Shown here: in pieces, positions 24,485-32,513 of the stretch
Numbering within the stretch: position 1 is the stretch's first letter
Layout: each line of letters begins with the position of its first letter
Source: Streptomyces tendae
GTDB lineage: Bacteria; Actinomycetota; Actinomycetes; Streptomycetales; Streptomycetaceae
Direction of reading: 5' to 3'
Length of the DNA: 64,000 nucleotides
NCBI RefSeq assembly: GCF_014650435.1
Contig: NZ_BMUY01000006.1
Coordinates: 186,001-250,000 of the forward strand
The notes under the pieces: generated by a model
The model's database searches: none
The model's input: the letters and a program-made list of their open reading frames with translations, nothing else
What the model was told of the DNA's origin: nothing
Program-made: the position numbers and the translations under genes

Positions 24485-26508
24485 GCGGGGACCTCCAGGG
24501 GGTCGAGCTTGTTCGCGTTCCGGATCTCGTCGACGATCCGGCCGATGATGCCGGTGATGTCGAAGTCCTTCGGGGTGAAGACCGCGGCCACTCCCGCGGT
24601 CCGCAGTTCCTCGGCGTCACCGTTCGGGATGATGCCACCGGCGATCACCGGTATATCTGTGGCACCGGCCACACGGAGCCGTTCGAGCACGTCCGGCACC
24701 AGTTGGGCGTGCGAGCCGGACAGGATGGACAGGCCCACCGCGTGCACGTCCTCGGCCAGGGCGGCGTCCACGATCTGCTCCGGGGTGAGCCGGATGCCCT
24801 GGTAGACCACCTCGAACCCGGCGTCGCGGGCGCGCACGGCGATCTGCTCGGCGCCGTTGGAGTGGCCGTCCAGGCCGGGCTTGCCGACCAGGAAGCGGAG
24901 CTTGCCGACGCCCATCTCCTTGGCCGTCAGCTCCACCTTGCGGCGCACCTCGGAGAGGGCCGAGCCCTCCTCGGCGGCGACCGCGACCGGTGCCGAGGAC
25001 ACGCCGGTCGGTGCGCGGAACTCACCGAAGACCTCGCGCAGCGCTCCGGCCCACTCACCGGTCGTGGCGCCGGCGCGGGCGCACTCCAGGGTGGCCTCCA
25101 TGAGGTTGCCGGTGCCGCGCGCCGCCTCCTTCAGCTTCTCCAGCGCCTTGCAGGGGCGCGGGTGGTTGAAGGGCGGCTGGTACCGCGTGTCCCGCCAGTT
25201 CTGCAGCGAGGCGATGACGCGGGCCTCCACCGCCGGGTCGACCGTCTGGATCGCGGTGTCCAGGTCGGCGGTCAGCGGGTTGGGCTCGGTGCCCTCGAAG
25301 GCGTTGACACCGATGATCTTCTCCTCGCCGGACTCGATCCGGGCCCGGCGCTCGGCGTGCGAGGCCACCAGCTGGGACTTGAGGTAGCCGGACTCGACGG
25401 CGGCCATCGCGCCGCCCATCTCCTGGATGCGGTCGATCTCCGCGAACGCCGCCTCGACCAGCTCGTCGACCTTCGCCTCGACCACCTTCGAGCCCTCGAA
25501 GAGGTCCTCGTACTCCAGCAGGTCGCTCTCGTGCGCCAGCACCTGCTGGATGCGCAGCGACCACTGCTGGTCCCAGGGGCGGGGCAGTCCGAGTGCCTCG
25601 TTCCAGGCCGGCAACTGCACGGCACGCGCGCGTGCGTCCTTGGAGAGGGTGACCGCCAGCATCTCCAGGACGATCCGCTGGACGTTGTTCTCCGGCTGAG
25701 CCTCGGTCAGGCCCAGGGAGTTGACCTGGACGCCGTAGCGGAAGCGGCGGTGCTTGGGGTTCTCGATGCCGTAGCGCTCGCGGGTGACGCGGTCCCAGAT
25801 GCGGCCGAAGGCGCGCATCTTGCACATCTCCTCGACGAAACGCACTCCCGCGTTGACGAAGAAGGAGATCCGGCCGACCACGTCGCCCATGCGCTCCTGC
25901 GGCACCTGACCACTGTCGCGCACCGCGTCGAGCACGGCGATCGCGGTGGACATCGCGTACGCGATCTCCTGCACCGGCGTGGCGCCGGCCTCCTGCAGGT
26001 GATAGCTGCAGATGTTGATCGGGTTCCACTTGGGCAGGTGGGAGACCGTGTACGCGATCATGTCCGTCGTCAGGCGGAGCGACGGTCCCGGCGGGAAGAC
26101 GTGCGTGCCCCGGGACAGGTACTCCTTGACGATGTCGTTCTGGGTCGTGCCCTGGAGCCTGGTGATGTCCGCGCCCTGCTCCTCCGCGACCACCTGGTAG
26201 AGCGCCAGCAGCCACATGGCCGTGGCGTTGATGGTCATCGAGGTGTTCATCTGCTCCAGCGGGATGTCCTGGAACAGCCGGCGCATGTCACCGAGGTGCG
26301 CGACCGGCACGCCGACCCGGCCTACCTCGCCGCGGGCGAGGACGTGGTCGGAGTCGTAGCCGGTCTGGGTCGGCAGGTCGAAGGCGACCGACAGACCCGT
26401 CTGGCCCTTGGCGAGGTTGCGCCGGTACAGCTCGTTGGACGCCTCGGCCGTGGAGTGACCGGCGTAGGTGCGCATGAGCCACGGCCGGTCCTTCTGACGC
26501 TCAGTCAT
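24481..26508 (-). CDS. meaA: (2R)-ethylsuccinyl/ethylmalonyl-CoA mutase, B12-dependent
   Basis: The 675-residue adenosylcobalamin enzyme rearranges (2R)-ethylmalonyl-CoA to (2S)-methylsuccinyl-CoA. It is a single chain: methylmalonyl-CoA-mutase-like barrel (YAGHSTAEASNELYRRN, DLPTQTGYDSDH, QGTTQNDIVKEYLSRG) up to about residue 520, then a B12-binding domain with D547-G-H549-x2-G, where His549 would coordinate cobalt. It is shorter than methylmalonyl-CoA mutase large subunits and matches the MeaA/Ecm subfamily. It lies 18 nt after ccr and overlaps mcl. No separate chaperone (MeaB) is in the window. Confidence 0.93.
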   Translation of the reverse strand: MTERQKDRPWLMRTYAGHSTAEASNELYRRNLAKGQTGLSVAFDLPTQTGYDSDHVLARGEVGRVGVPVAHLGDMRRLFQDIPLEQMNTSMTINATAMWLLALYQVVAEEQGADITRLQGTTQNDIVKEYLSRGTHVFPPGPSLRLTTDMIAYTVSHLPKWNPINICSYHLQEAGATPVQEIAYAMSTAIAVLDAVRDSGQVPQERMGDVVGRISFFVNAGVRFVEEMCKMRAFGRIWDRVTRERYGIENPKHRRFRYGVQVNSLGLTEAQPENNVQRIVLEMLAVTLSKDARARAVQLPAWNEALGLPRPWDQQWSLRIQQVLAHESDLLEYEDLFEGSKVVEAKVDELVEAAFAEIDRIQEMGGAMAAVESGYLKSQLVASHAERRARIESGEEKIIGVNAFEGTEPNPLTADLDTAIQTVDPAVEARVIASLQNWRDTRYQPPFNHPRPCKALEKLKEAARGTGNLMEATLECARAGATTGEWAGALREVFGEFRAPTGVSSAPVAVAAEEGSALSEVRRKVELTAKEMGVGKLRFLVGKPGLDGHSNGAEQIAVRARDAGFEVVYQGIRLTPEQIVDAALAEDVHAVGLSILSGSHAQLVPDVLERLRVAGATDIPVIAGGIIPNGDAEELRTAGVAAVFTPKDFDITGIIGRIVDEIRNANKLDPLEVPA

Positions 26509-26526
26509 GTGTGGCCTCCGTCGCCG

Positions 26527-27870
26527 TCAGATGTTCCGGAAGCGGTTGATGGCGTCGAGGTGCTGGGCGCGCTTGGCCTGGTCGCGCACGCCCAGGCCCT
26601 CCTCGGGCGCCAGGCACAGCACGCCGACCTTGCCCTGGTGGAGGTTGCGGTGGACGTCGTACGCCGCCTGGCCGGTGTCCTCCAGGGAGTACACCTTGGA
26701 GAGCGTCGGGTGGATCTTGCCCTTGGCGATGAGGCGGTTGGCCTCCCATGCCTCGCGGTAGTTGGCGAAGTGGGAGCCGATGATGCGCTTCAGGGACATC
26801 CACAGGTAGCGGTTGTCGTACTCGTGCATGTAGCCCGAGGTCGAGGCGCAGGTGGTGATGGTGCCGCCCTTGCGGGTGACGAAGACCGAGGCGCCGAAGG
26901 TCTCGCGGCCGGGGTGCTCGAAGACGATGTCGATGTCCTCGCCGCCGGTGAGTTCGCGGATGCGCTTGCCGAAGCGCTTCCACTCCTTGGGGTCCTGGGT
27001 GTTCTCGTCCTTCCAGAACCGGTAGCCCTCGGCGCTGCGGTCGATGATCGCGTCGGCGCCCATCGCCCGGCAGATGTCGGCCTTCTGCTCGCTGGAGACG
27101 ACGCAGATCGGGTTGGCGCCGCCGGCGAGGGCGAACTGGGTGGCGTAGGAGCCGAGTCCGCCGCTCGCGCCCCAGATGAGCACGTTGTCGCCCTGTTTCA
27201 TCCCGGCGCCGTTGCGGGAGACCAGCTGCCGGTACGCGGTGGAGTTGACCAGACCGGGGGCGGCGGCCTCCTCCCAGCTGAGGTGGTCCGGCTTCGGCAT
27301 CAGCTGGTTGGACTTGACCAGCGCGATCTCGGCGAGGCCGCCGAAGTTGGTCTCGAAGCCCCAGATGCGCTGCTCGGGGTCGAGCATCGTGTCGTTGTGC
27401 CCGTCGGAGGACTCCAGCTCGACGGAGAGGCAGTGTGCGACGACCTCGTCGCCCGCCTGCCAGGCGTTGACGCCCGGACCGGTGCGCAGGACGACACCGG
27501 CGAGGTCGGAGCCGATGACGTGGTAGGGCAGGTCGTGGCGCTTGGCGAGGTCGCTGACCCGGCCGTAGCGCTCCAGGAACCCGAAGGTGGACAGCGGCTC
27601 GAAGATGGAGGTCCACACCGAGTTGTAGTTGACCGAGGAGGCCATGACGGCCACCAGGGCCTCACCGGGGCCCAGCTCGGGCACCGGCACGTCGTCCAGG
27701 TGGATCGACTTGCGGGGGTCCTTGTCGCGGGTCTCGAGGCCCGCGAACATCTCGGTCTCGTCCTTGTGCACGGTGATCGCGCGGTACGACTCGGGGAGCG
27801 GCAGTGCGGCGATGTCGGCCGGCGTGGAGTCGGGCGACTGGATCGCGTCCAGGATGTCCTTCACGGTCAC
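26527..27870 (-). CDS. ccr: crotonyl-CoA carboxylase/reductase
   Basis: The 447-residue MDR-superfamily enzyme converts crotonyl-CoA, CO2 and NADPH to (2S)-ethylmalonyl-CoA, and also supplies ethylmalonyl or butyryl units for polyketides. It has GroES-like N-terminal half (SVNYNSVWTSIFEP, HVIGSDLAGVVLRTG), nucleotide-binding WGASGGLGSYATQFALAGGANP, and the Ccr-specific FEHPGRETFGASVFVTRKGG and GYMHEYDNRYLWMSLKRI. Length equals known Streptomyces Ccr. Start is GTG 27870, preceded by GGAGG; the frame upstream to 28038 is excluded by the promoter. First gene of the five-gene operon, with a candidate repressor site in its promoter. Confidence 0.95.
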   Translation of the reverse strand: MTVKDILDAIQSPDSTPADIAALPLPESYRAITVHKDETEMFAGLETRDKDPRKSIHLDDVPVPELGPGEALVAVMASSVNYNSVWTSIFEPLSTFGFLERYGRVSDLAKRHDLPYHVIGSDLAGVVLRTGPGVNAWQAGDEVVAHCLSVELESSDGHNDTMLDPEQRIWGFETNFGGLAEIALVKSNQLMPKPDHLSWEEAAAPGLVNSTAYRQLVSRNGAGMKQGDNVLIWGASGGLGSYATQFALAGGANPICVVSSEQKADICRAMGADAIIDRSAEGYRFWKDENTQDPKEWKRFGKRIRELTGGEDIDIVFEHPGRETFGASVFVTRKGGTITTCASTSGYMHEYDNRYLWMSLKRIIGSHFANYREAWEANRLIAKGKIHPTLSKVYSLEDTGQAAYDVHRNLHQGKVGVLCLAPEEGLGVRDQAKRAQHLDAINRFRNI

Positions 27871-28009
27871 GGTGTTGCCTCCGGCGGTGAGCGCCCTGAG
27901 GGAGGGGCGCTGAGGGTTACGTCGGTGCTGCTGAGGTGAGGGTGTGTGCCTGTGACGCAGGCGTTCGGACGCGCAGGGGATGAGGTGCGGGGACAGCCCG
28001 AACACCTTC

Positions 28010-28038
28010 AACGTATGACACCGCGTGTCACCTCGCAA
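28010..28038 (-). promoter_or_regulatory. candidate ccr promoter with palindromic operator in the spacer
   Basis: Reading the minus strand, TTGCGA (28038-28033), a 17-nt spacer and TACGTT (28015-28010) form a promoter 140 nt before ccr. The spacer contains TGACAC-GCG-GTGTCA, a perfect 6-bp inverted repeat at 28016-28030. A repressor there would block the promoter; the TetR protein encoded next door is the obvious candidate. Confidence 0.55.
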
Positions 28039-28145
28039 GGCACTGAGTGCCAGAGACTGTTCTCAGATGAATTCTTTACCCGACAGATGAGCGATGATCG
28101 ATCGAATCGCCTCCCGCCGAAGGCGGAAAAGGGGCGCCGACATGC

Positions 28146-28172
28146 AAAAACGGCCACCCGGTGGGTGGCCGT
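28146..28172 (-). terminator. intrinsic terminator of the TetR gene
   Basis: ACGGCCACCC (28150-28159) and GGGTGGCCGT (28163-28172) form a perfect 10-bp stem with a 3-nt loop. On the minus strand it is followed by five T (28150-28146), a textbook intrinsic terminator about 30 nt past the TetR stop. Confidence 0.88.
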
Positions 28173-28204
28173 CGTCACAGCGCGGAACGGTGCGGAAGGG
28201 TCGG

Positions 28205-29020
28205 TCAGCGCTCCTTGAGCGCCTGCTCGATGGTGCGCATGACCTCGTGCAGCGGCGCGTCGGTGCGCGCCACCGTCACGAGCACCTCGCCCTGCACGGA
28301 GGCCGAGGAGGCGGCGGGACGGGCGGTGGAGGCCGTGCTGCGGCCCGCCCCGATGCCCGTGCCGAAGGTCTTCCGCACGATCGCGAAGGCGTGGTCCAGC
28401 TCGGCCTCCACGTCGCCCTGCCCGTCGGCCCGCAGCCAGCGCCGCAGCACGTGGTTGTGCGCGGTCACCACGGCGGACGCCGCGACCTCCGCGAGCAGCG
28501 GGTCGTCGTTGGCGTCGTCGTCGTGCGCGTGCTCGTCGAAGTGGCCGAGCAGATAGCGGGTGAACAGCCGCTCGTAACGGGCCACCGACGCGATCTCCGC
28601 CTCGCGCAGGGTGGGAACCTCGCGCGTCAGCTTGTAGCGGGCCACCGAGATCTCCGGCCGGGCCGCGTACATCTTCATGACTTCCTTGATGCCGCGGCAC
28701 ACCGTGTCCAGCGGATGCTCGTGCGCGGGCGCCGCGTTGAGCACCGCCTCGGCCCGCACCAGGGTGTCGTCGTGGTCCGGGAAGATCGCCTCTTCCTTGG
28801 AGCGGAAGTGACGGAAGAAGGTGCGGCGGGCGACCCCGGCCTGGGCCGCGATCTCGTCGACGGTGGTCGCCTCGTACCCCTTGGTCGCGAACAGCTCCAT
28901 CGCCGCCGCCGCCAGTTCCCGGCGCATTTTGAGCCGCTGGGCGGCGGCCCGGCTGCCGGCCGCGCTCTCCGGCGCGTCGGACGTGGCTGAGGTACGTGAG
29001 GACTTGGCGGGCTGGGACAT
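28205..29020 (-). CDS. TetR-family transcriptional regulator
   Basis: The 271-residue repressor has an N-terminal TetR HTH at about residues 25-75: AAMELFATKGYEATTVDEIAAQAGVARRTFFRHFRSKEE (read in parts). The ligand domain follows; the last 50 residues are Ala/Ser/Thr-rich, then end in an ordered VLVTVARTDAPLHEVMRTIE tail, longer than a usual TetR. It lies between the hydroxyacyl-CoA dehydrogenase and ccr on the same strand, so acyl-CoA is a plausible ligand and the palindrome at 28016-28030 a plausible target (inference). ATG 29020 is the likely start; ATG 29038 is possible. Confidence 0.88.
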   Translation of the reverse strand: MSQPAKSSRTSATSDAPESAAGSRAAAQRLKMRRELAAAAMELFATKGYEATTVDEIAAQAGVARRTFFRHFRSKEEAIFPDHDDTLVRAEAVLNAAPAHEHPLDTVCRGIKEVMKMYAARPEISVARYKLTREVPTLREAEIASVARYERLFTRYLLGHFDEHAHDDDANDDPLLAEVAASAVVTAHNHVLRRWLRADGQGDVEAELDHAFAIVRKTFGTGIGAGRSTASTARPAASSASVQGEVLVTVARTDAPLHEVMRTIEQALKER

Positions 29021-29068
29021 GACCCGAACGTACTGCATGCGGGCGCAATCATGCGCGTGACCGGGGAT

Positions 29069-29093
29069 TCCCCCGCCTGCGGCAGGCGGGGGA
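29069..29093 (-). terminator. terminator hairpin after the hydroxyacyl-CoA dehydrogenase gene
   Basis: TCCCCCGCCTG (29069-29079) pairs with CAGGCGGGGGA (29083-29093), an 11-bp perfect stem with loop CGG. It lies about 65 nt past the stop at 29157 on the minus strand. There is no T tract, as usual in Streptomyces. Confidence 0.7.
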
Positions 29094-29156
29094 GACCCGG
29101 CCGGATCGAGCAGTCCGCCCCAGTCCTCCTCGGACCCGAACCAGTCGCCCGGCCGG

Positions 29157-30962
29157 TCAGCGGCGGGCATGCTCGCGGAAACCGCGGCCCGTCTTGCGGC
29201 CGAGGCAGCCGGCGGCCACCAGGTGCTCGAGCAGCGGCGCCGGGGCGAGGCCCGGGTCGCGGAACTCCCGGTGCAGGACCTTCTCGATGGCCAGCGACAC
29301 GTCGAGTCCGACCACGTCGAGCAGCTCGAACGGGCCCATCGGGTAGCCGCCGCCCAGCTTCATCGCCGCGTCGATGTCGTCCAGGGTCGCGTAGTGCTCC
29401 TGCACCATCTTGACCGCGTTGTTGAGGTACGGGAACAGCAGCGCGTTCACGATGAACCCGGCCCGGTCTCCGCAGTCCACGGCGTGCTTGCGCACCGTGG
29501 CGCAGACCTCGTGCACGGTGGCGTGCACGTCGTCGGCGGTCAGCACCGTGCGGACCACCTCGACCAGCTTCATCGCCGGGGCCGGGTTGAAGAAGTGCAT
29601 CCCGATCACGTCCTGCGGGCGCGAGGTGGCGCGGGCGCAGGCGACGACCGGCAGCGAGGACGTGGTGGTGGCCAGCACCGCGCCGGGCTTGCAGACCTTG
29701 TCCAGCGCGGCGAACAGCTGCCGCTTCACCTCCAGGTCCTCGGCGACGGCCTCCACGGCCAGGTCGACGTCGGCGAAGTCGTCGTACGTGCCCGTCGGCG
29801 TGATCAGCTCCAGCGTCCGCGCGGCCGCCTCGGCGCTCATGCGGCCCTTGTCGACCGAACGGGACAGGGACTTCCCGATCCGGGCCTTGGCCGTCTGCGC
29901 CTTCTCCGCGCTGCGGGCGGCCAGCACCACCTCGTACCCGGCCTTGGCGAACACCTCCGCGATGCCGGACGCCATGGTGCCCGAACCGGCCACCCCCACC
30001 GCGCGCACCGGCCGCCCGGCGACCGCGTCGCCGCCCTTGGCCGGGGTCAGCGTGTCCGGCACGACGACCGCGCTGCCGGGCGCCTCGTAGGTGTAGAAGC
30101 CGCGCCCCGCCTTGCGTCCCGTCAGGCCCGCCTCGCTGAGCTGCCTCAGGATCGGCGCCGGCGCGTGCAGACGGTCCCGGGAGGCCGCGTACATGGCCTC
30201 CAGGACCGTGCGCGCGGTGTCCACGCCGACCAGGTCGAGCAGGGCCAGCGGTCCCATCGGCAGGCCGCAGCCGAGCCGCATCGCGGCGTCGATGTCCTCG
30301 CGGGAGGCGTAGTTCGCCTCGTACATCGCGGCGGCCTGGTTGAGGTAGCCGAACAGCAGCCCGTCCGCGACGAAGCCGGGCCGGTCCCCGACCGCGACCG
30401 GCTCCTTGCCGAGGTCCAGGGCGAGGTCGGTGACGGCCGTGACGGCGGCGGGCGCGGTCAGCACCGAGGAGACGACCTCGACCAGCTTCATCGCCGGCGC
30501 AGGGTTGAAGAAGTGCAGTCCGAGCACCCGCTCCGGGCGGGCCGAGTCGGCGGCGAGACGCGTGACGGACAGCGCGTTGGTGCCGGTCGCCAGGACCGTC
30601 TCCGGACGCACGATCCCGTCCAGCTCCCGGAAGACCCGCTGCTTGATCTCGTACGACTCCGGGACCACCTCGATGACCAGGTCGGCGTCGGCGGCGGCCC
30701 GCAGGTCGGTGGAGGTGCGGACGCGGCCCAGGGCGGCGCCGCGCTCCTGCTCGGTCAGGCGCCCGCGCTCGACGGCACGGGCGGTGGAGGACTCCAGCGC
30801 GGCGACCGCCTTGACGGCCTGCGCCTCGCTGACGTCGATGCCGACGACCTCGCGGCCGGCCCCGGCCAGGACCTCGGCGATGCCGGTGCCCATCGTGCCG
30901 AGGCCGACGACGGCGATCGTCCGGAGCGGGGACAGAGGGGTGTCGGACAGGGGAGTGGCCAT
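29157..30962 (-). CDS. tandem-domain 3-hydroxyacyl-CoA dehydrogenase
   Basis: The 601-residue protein is two complete 3-hydroxyacyl-CoA dehydrogenases in one chain. Each half (about 15-300 and 310-600) has a Rossmann motif (VVGLGTMGTGIAEVLAGAG; VAGSGTMASGIAEVFAKAG), the catalytic region HFFNPAPAMKLVEVV, and a C-terminal GRK(A/T)GRGF. It should interconvert 3-hydroxyacyl-CoA and 3-oxoacyl-CoA with NAD(P). Crotonase and thiolase domains are absent, so it is not FadB. The first-half start motif GTMGTG is canonical; the second has A in place of the third Gly. ATG 30962 follows GGAG. Neighbouring ccr suggests C4 or beta-oxidation flux; fatty acid or phenylacetate breakdown is the alternative. Confidence 0.9.
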   Translation of the reverse strand: MATPLSDTPLSPLRTIAVVGLGTMGTGIAEVLAGAGREVVGIDVSEAQAVKAVAALESSTARAVERGRLTEQERGAALGRVRTSTDLRAAADADLVIEVVPESYEIKQRVFRELDGIVRPETVLATGTNALSVTRLAADSARPERVLGLHFFNPAPAMKLVEVVSSVLTAPAAVTAVTDLALDLGKEPVAVGDRPGFVADGLLFGYLNQAAAMYEANYASREDIDAAMRLGCGLPMGPLALLDLVGVDTARTVLEAMYAASRDRLHAPAPILRQLSEAGLTGRKAGRGFYTYEAPGSAVVVPDTLTPAKGGDAVAGRPVRAVGVAGSGTMASGIAEVFAKAGYEVVLAARSAEKAQTAKARIGKSLSRSVDKGRMSAEAAARTLELITPTGTYDDFADVDLAVEAVAEDLEVKRQLFAALDKVCKPGAVLATTTSSLPVVACARATSRPQDVIGMHFFNPAPAMKLVEVVRTVLTADDVHATVHEVCATVRKHAVDCGDRAGFIVNALLFPYLNNAVKMVQEHYATLDDIDAAMKLGGGYPMGPFELLDVVGLDVSLAIEKVLHREFRDPGLAPAPLLEHLVAAGCLGRKTGRGFREHARR

Positions 30963-31230
30963 CGCGGGACTCCAGGAATGAGGGTGACGACGGAAGCACG
31001 CCCGGGTACGCCGTGGGGCGCACCGGGTGCGTGAGAAGGAGAAGGAAGGGAGTGCGGGTGCTGCCGGGCCGACTCGCGCACACGCCCGGTGCCGTCGCGG
31101 AGGGCGTACACGCCCGCCCGGCGGCCTGTGACCGGCCCTGTCCCGAGGCCGAGTCCTGATGCGGTACCCGAGGTACCGGACCGACTGCCCTCCCGGTGGT
31201 TGCGTCACCAGACCACCGTGAGGAGTTGCT

Positions 31231-31270
31231 GCGGGTGGGTGACCCGCTCGTCTGAGGTTAACCCGCGGGT
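31231..31270. promoter_or_regulatory. cluster of ACCCGC/GCGGGT half-sites
   Basis: GCGGGT-GGGTG-ACCCGC (31231-31247) is an inverted repeat, and ACCCGCGGGT (31261-31270) a perfect 10-bp palindrome built of the same half-site. The second site lies about 60 nt before the -10 of the HEAT gene. The binding protein is unknown. Confidence 0.45.
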
Positions 31271-31329
31271 AACGAGCGCGCCAGCCCCCGTCGTTCGTGA
31301 TGTAGGTCCCACGCCCGGTGTGACGCGCC

Positions 31330-31335
31330 TAACCT
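31330..31335 (+). promoter_or_regulatory. candidate -10 box of the HEAT gene, leaderless
   Basis: TAACCT ends 7 nt before the ATG at 31343. No ribosome binding site is visible. Confidence 0.42.
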
Positions 31336-31342
31336 CGGTGCC

Positions 31343-31936
31343 ATGGACGAAGAGTTGCGAGCGCTCACGGAGCGCTTACGGGCCGAGGCGGCGGCGACGG
31401 GCGCCCCGGGCGCGCGGAAGGTGTACGACCGGCTCGCGGCGACCGGCGACCTCGACGAGCTGGCCGCCGTGCTCACCGAGCCCGGACACCCGCTGTGGGC
31501 CCGGGAACTGGCCGCGTTCCGGCTCGGGGTGGCGGGGGACCGGCGGGCCTTCGAGTCACTCGTACTGCTGCTCAACCACCGCGACCCGCCGCGCTGCGCC
31601 TCGGCCGCCCACGCCCTGGCCCGCCTCGGCGACCCGCGCACCGCCCGCGCGGCCGCGGCCCTCGCCACCAACGAACTGCGGGTCGCCTACGCCCTGCACC
31701 CGGTGCGACTGCTGGTCGAGCTGCGGGCCCCGGAGTCGGTGCCCGCGCTGATCACCACGTTGGAGCGGCGGCTGCGCCCGCACGACCCGTACCGGCGCGT
31801 CGCGCTCGCCTGCGTCGAGGGCCTCGGCACCCTCGGCGACGAGCGTGCCGCACCCGTCCTGAACGACGCCCTCGCCCACCCGGTACTGGCCGAGGCGGCG
31901 GTGCGGGCGCTGGCGCGCATCCCGGGGCAGCGGTGA
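31343..31936 (+). CDS. HEAT-repeat-like protein with a TTA codon
   Basis: The 197-residue soluble protein is all helical and Ala/Leu/Arg-rich, with repeated two-helix units: LWARELAAFRLGVAGDRRAF, ASAAHALARLGDPRTARAAA, ALACVEGLGTLGDERAAPVL and AEAAVRALARIPG. This is a HEAT/PBS-lyase-like scaffold, normally a protein-protein interface; no enzyme motif is seen. Codon 12 is TTA (31376-31378), the rare leucine codon read only by the bldA tRNA, so its synthesis should depend on developmental stage. The start ATG lacks a Shine-Dalgarno sequence and may be leaderless. It stands alone between divergent and convergent neighbours. Its partner is unknown. Confidence 0.8.
   Translation: MDEELRALTERLRAEAAATGAPGARKVYDRLAATGDLDELAAVLTEPGHPLWARELAAFRLGVAGDRRAFESLVLLLNHRDPPRCASAAHALARLGDPRTARAAAALATNELRVAYALHPVRLLVELRAPESVPALITTLERRLRPHDPYRRVALACVEGLGTLGDERAAPVLNDALAHPVLAEAAVRALARIPGQR
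31376..31378 (+). other. TTA (bldA) codon in the HEAT gene
   Basis: The in-frame TTA is leucine 12 of the protein starting at 31343, early enough that bldA-tRNA shortage would prevent synthesis of nearly the whole protein. Confidence 0.9.
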
Positions 31937-31973
31937 GGCACCGGCCGGTGCCGGTCCCCGTGGTGACGTTCCG

Positions 31974-32513
31974 TCAGCCGTTCAGCTGGCGGGTGTACCG
32001 CACCTCGGGCACCGCGACGCCGTCGACGTCGAAGGGCTCCTCGGCGCCGTCCGGCCGGAAGCCCGCCCGCTCGTAGAACCGTCGGGCGCGGGCGTTGCCC
32101 TTGAGCACCCACAGGAGCATGCGCGCGTGCCCGGCGCTCTCGCACCGGCGCACCGACTCCTGCGTCAGGGCCCGCCCGACGCCCGTGCCGAGCCGTCCGG
32201 CGTCGACGTAGAGGGCGTACAGCTCGGCGTCCGCGGTGCGCACCTCGCCGTCCCGGTAGGGGCCGTGGCAGGCCCAGCCGACGACCTCGCCGCCCTCGTC
32301 CTCGGCGACCAGGTTCACCACGCCCTCCGGAGGCCGGGCGAACATGACGCGGCGCCGCTCCGCGTCGGCGGCGGGGTCCATCGCGTCGAGGTGCGGCTGT
32401 GGCATCAGGCCCCGGTAGGCGCTCTGCCAGCCACGGACGCGGATCAGGGCCACGCGGTCGCAGTCCGCGAGGACCATCTCCCGCACCCGCACGCGCGACT
32501 GCGGGCCGCTCAC
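31974..32513 (-). CDS. GNAT-family N-acetyltransferase
   Basis: The 179-residue protein is a GNAT acyltransferase using acetyl-CoA. The acetyl-CoA loop appears as ELYALYVDAGRLGTGVGRAL (motif A, Q/R-x-x-G-x-G/A as RLGTGVG) followed by LLWVLKGNARARRFYERAGF (motif B), as in RimI-like enzymes. The substrate is unknown. The start is the GTG at 32513, which overlaps the stop of the RidA-like gene (GTGA), so the pair is co-translated. Longer readings through the upstream gene are not coding. Confidence 0.87.
   Translation of the reverse strand: MSGPQSRVRVREMVLADCDRVALIRVRGWQSAYRGLMPQPHLDAMDPAADAERRRVMFARPPEGVVNLVAEDEGGEVVGWACHGPYRDGEVRTADAELYALYVDAGRLGTGVGRALTQESVRRCESAGHARMLLWVLKGNARARRFYERAGFRPDGAEEPFDVDGVAVPEVRYTRQLNG

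Larger units (their letters stand above)
27871..28204. other. 334-bp non-coding region upstream of ccr
   Basis: This interval holds the ccr ribosome binding site, the candidate promoter/operator near 28010-28038 and the TetR terminator at 28146-28172. Only out-of-frame shadow readings cross it, and no further gene, repeat or RNA was recognised. The stretch 28040-28100 is noticeably AT-richer than its surroundings. Confidence 0.6.
30963..31342. other. 380-bp divergent intergenic region
   Basis: It separates the minus-strand dehydrogenase and the plus-strand HEAT gene and must hold both promoters. A cluster of GCGGGT/ACCCGC half-sites lies at 31231-31270 (listed separately). No gene or RNA was recognised; open readings here are shadows with poor codon bias. 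Confidence 0.6.

Noticed and set aside
28178..28990. Plus-strand frames opposite the TetR gene
   Set aside because: They lack start signals and domains; the minus frame has a TetR HTH and its own intrinsic terminator.
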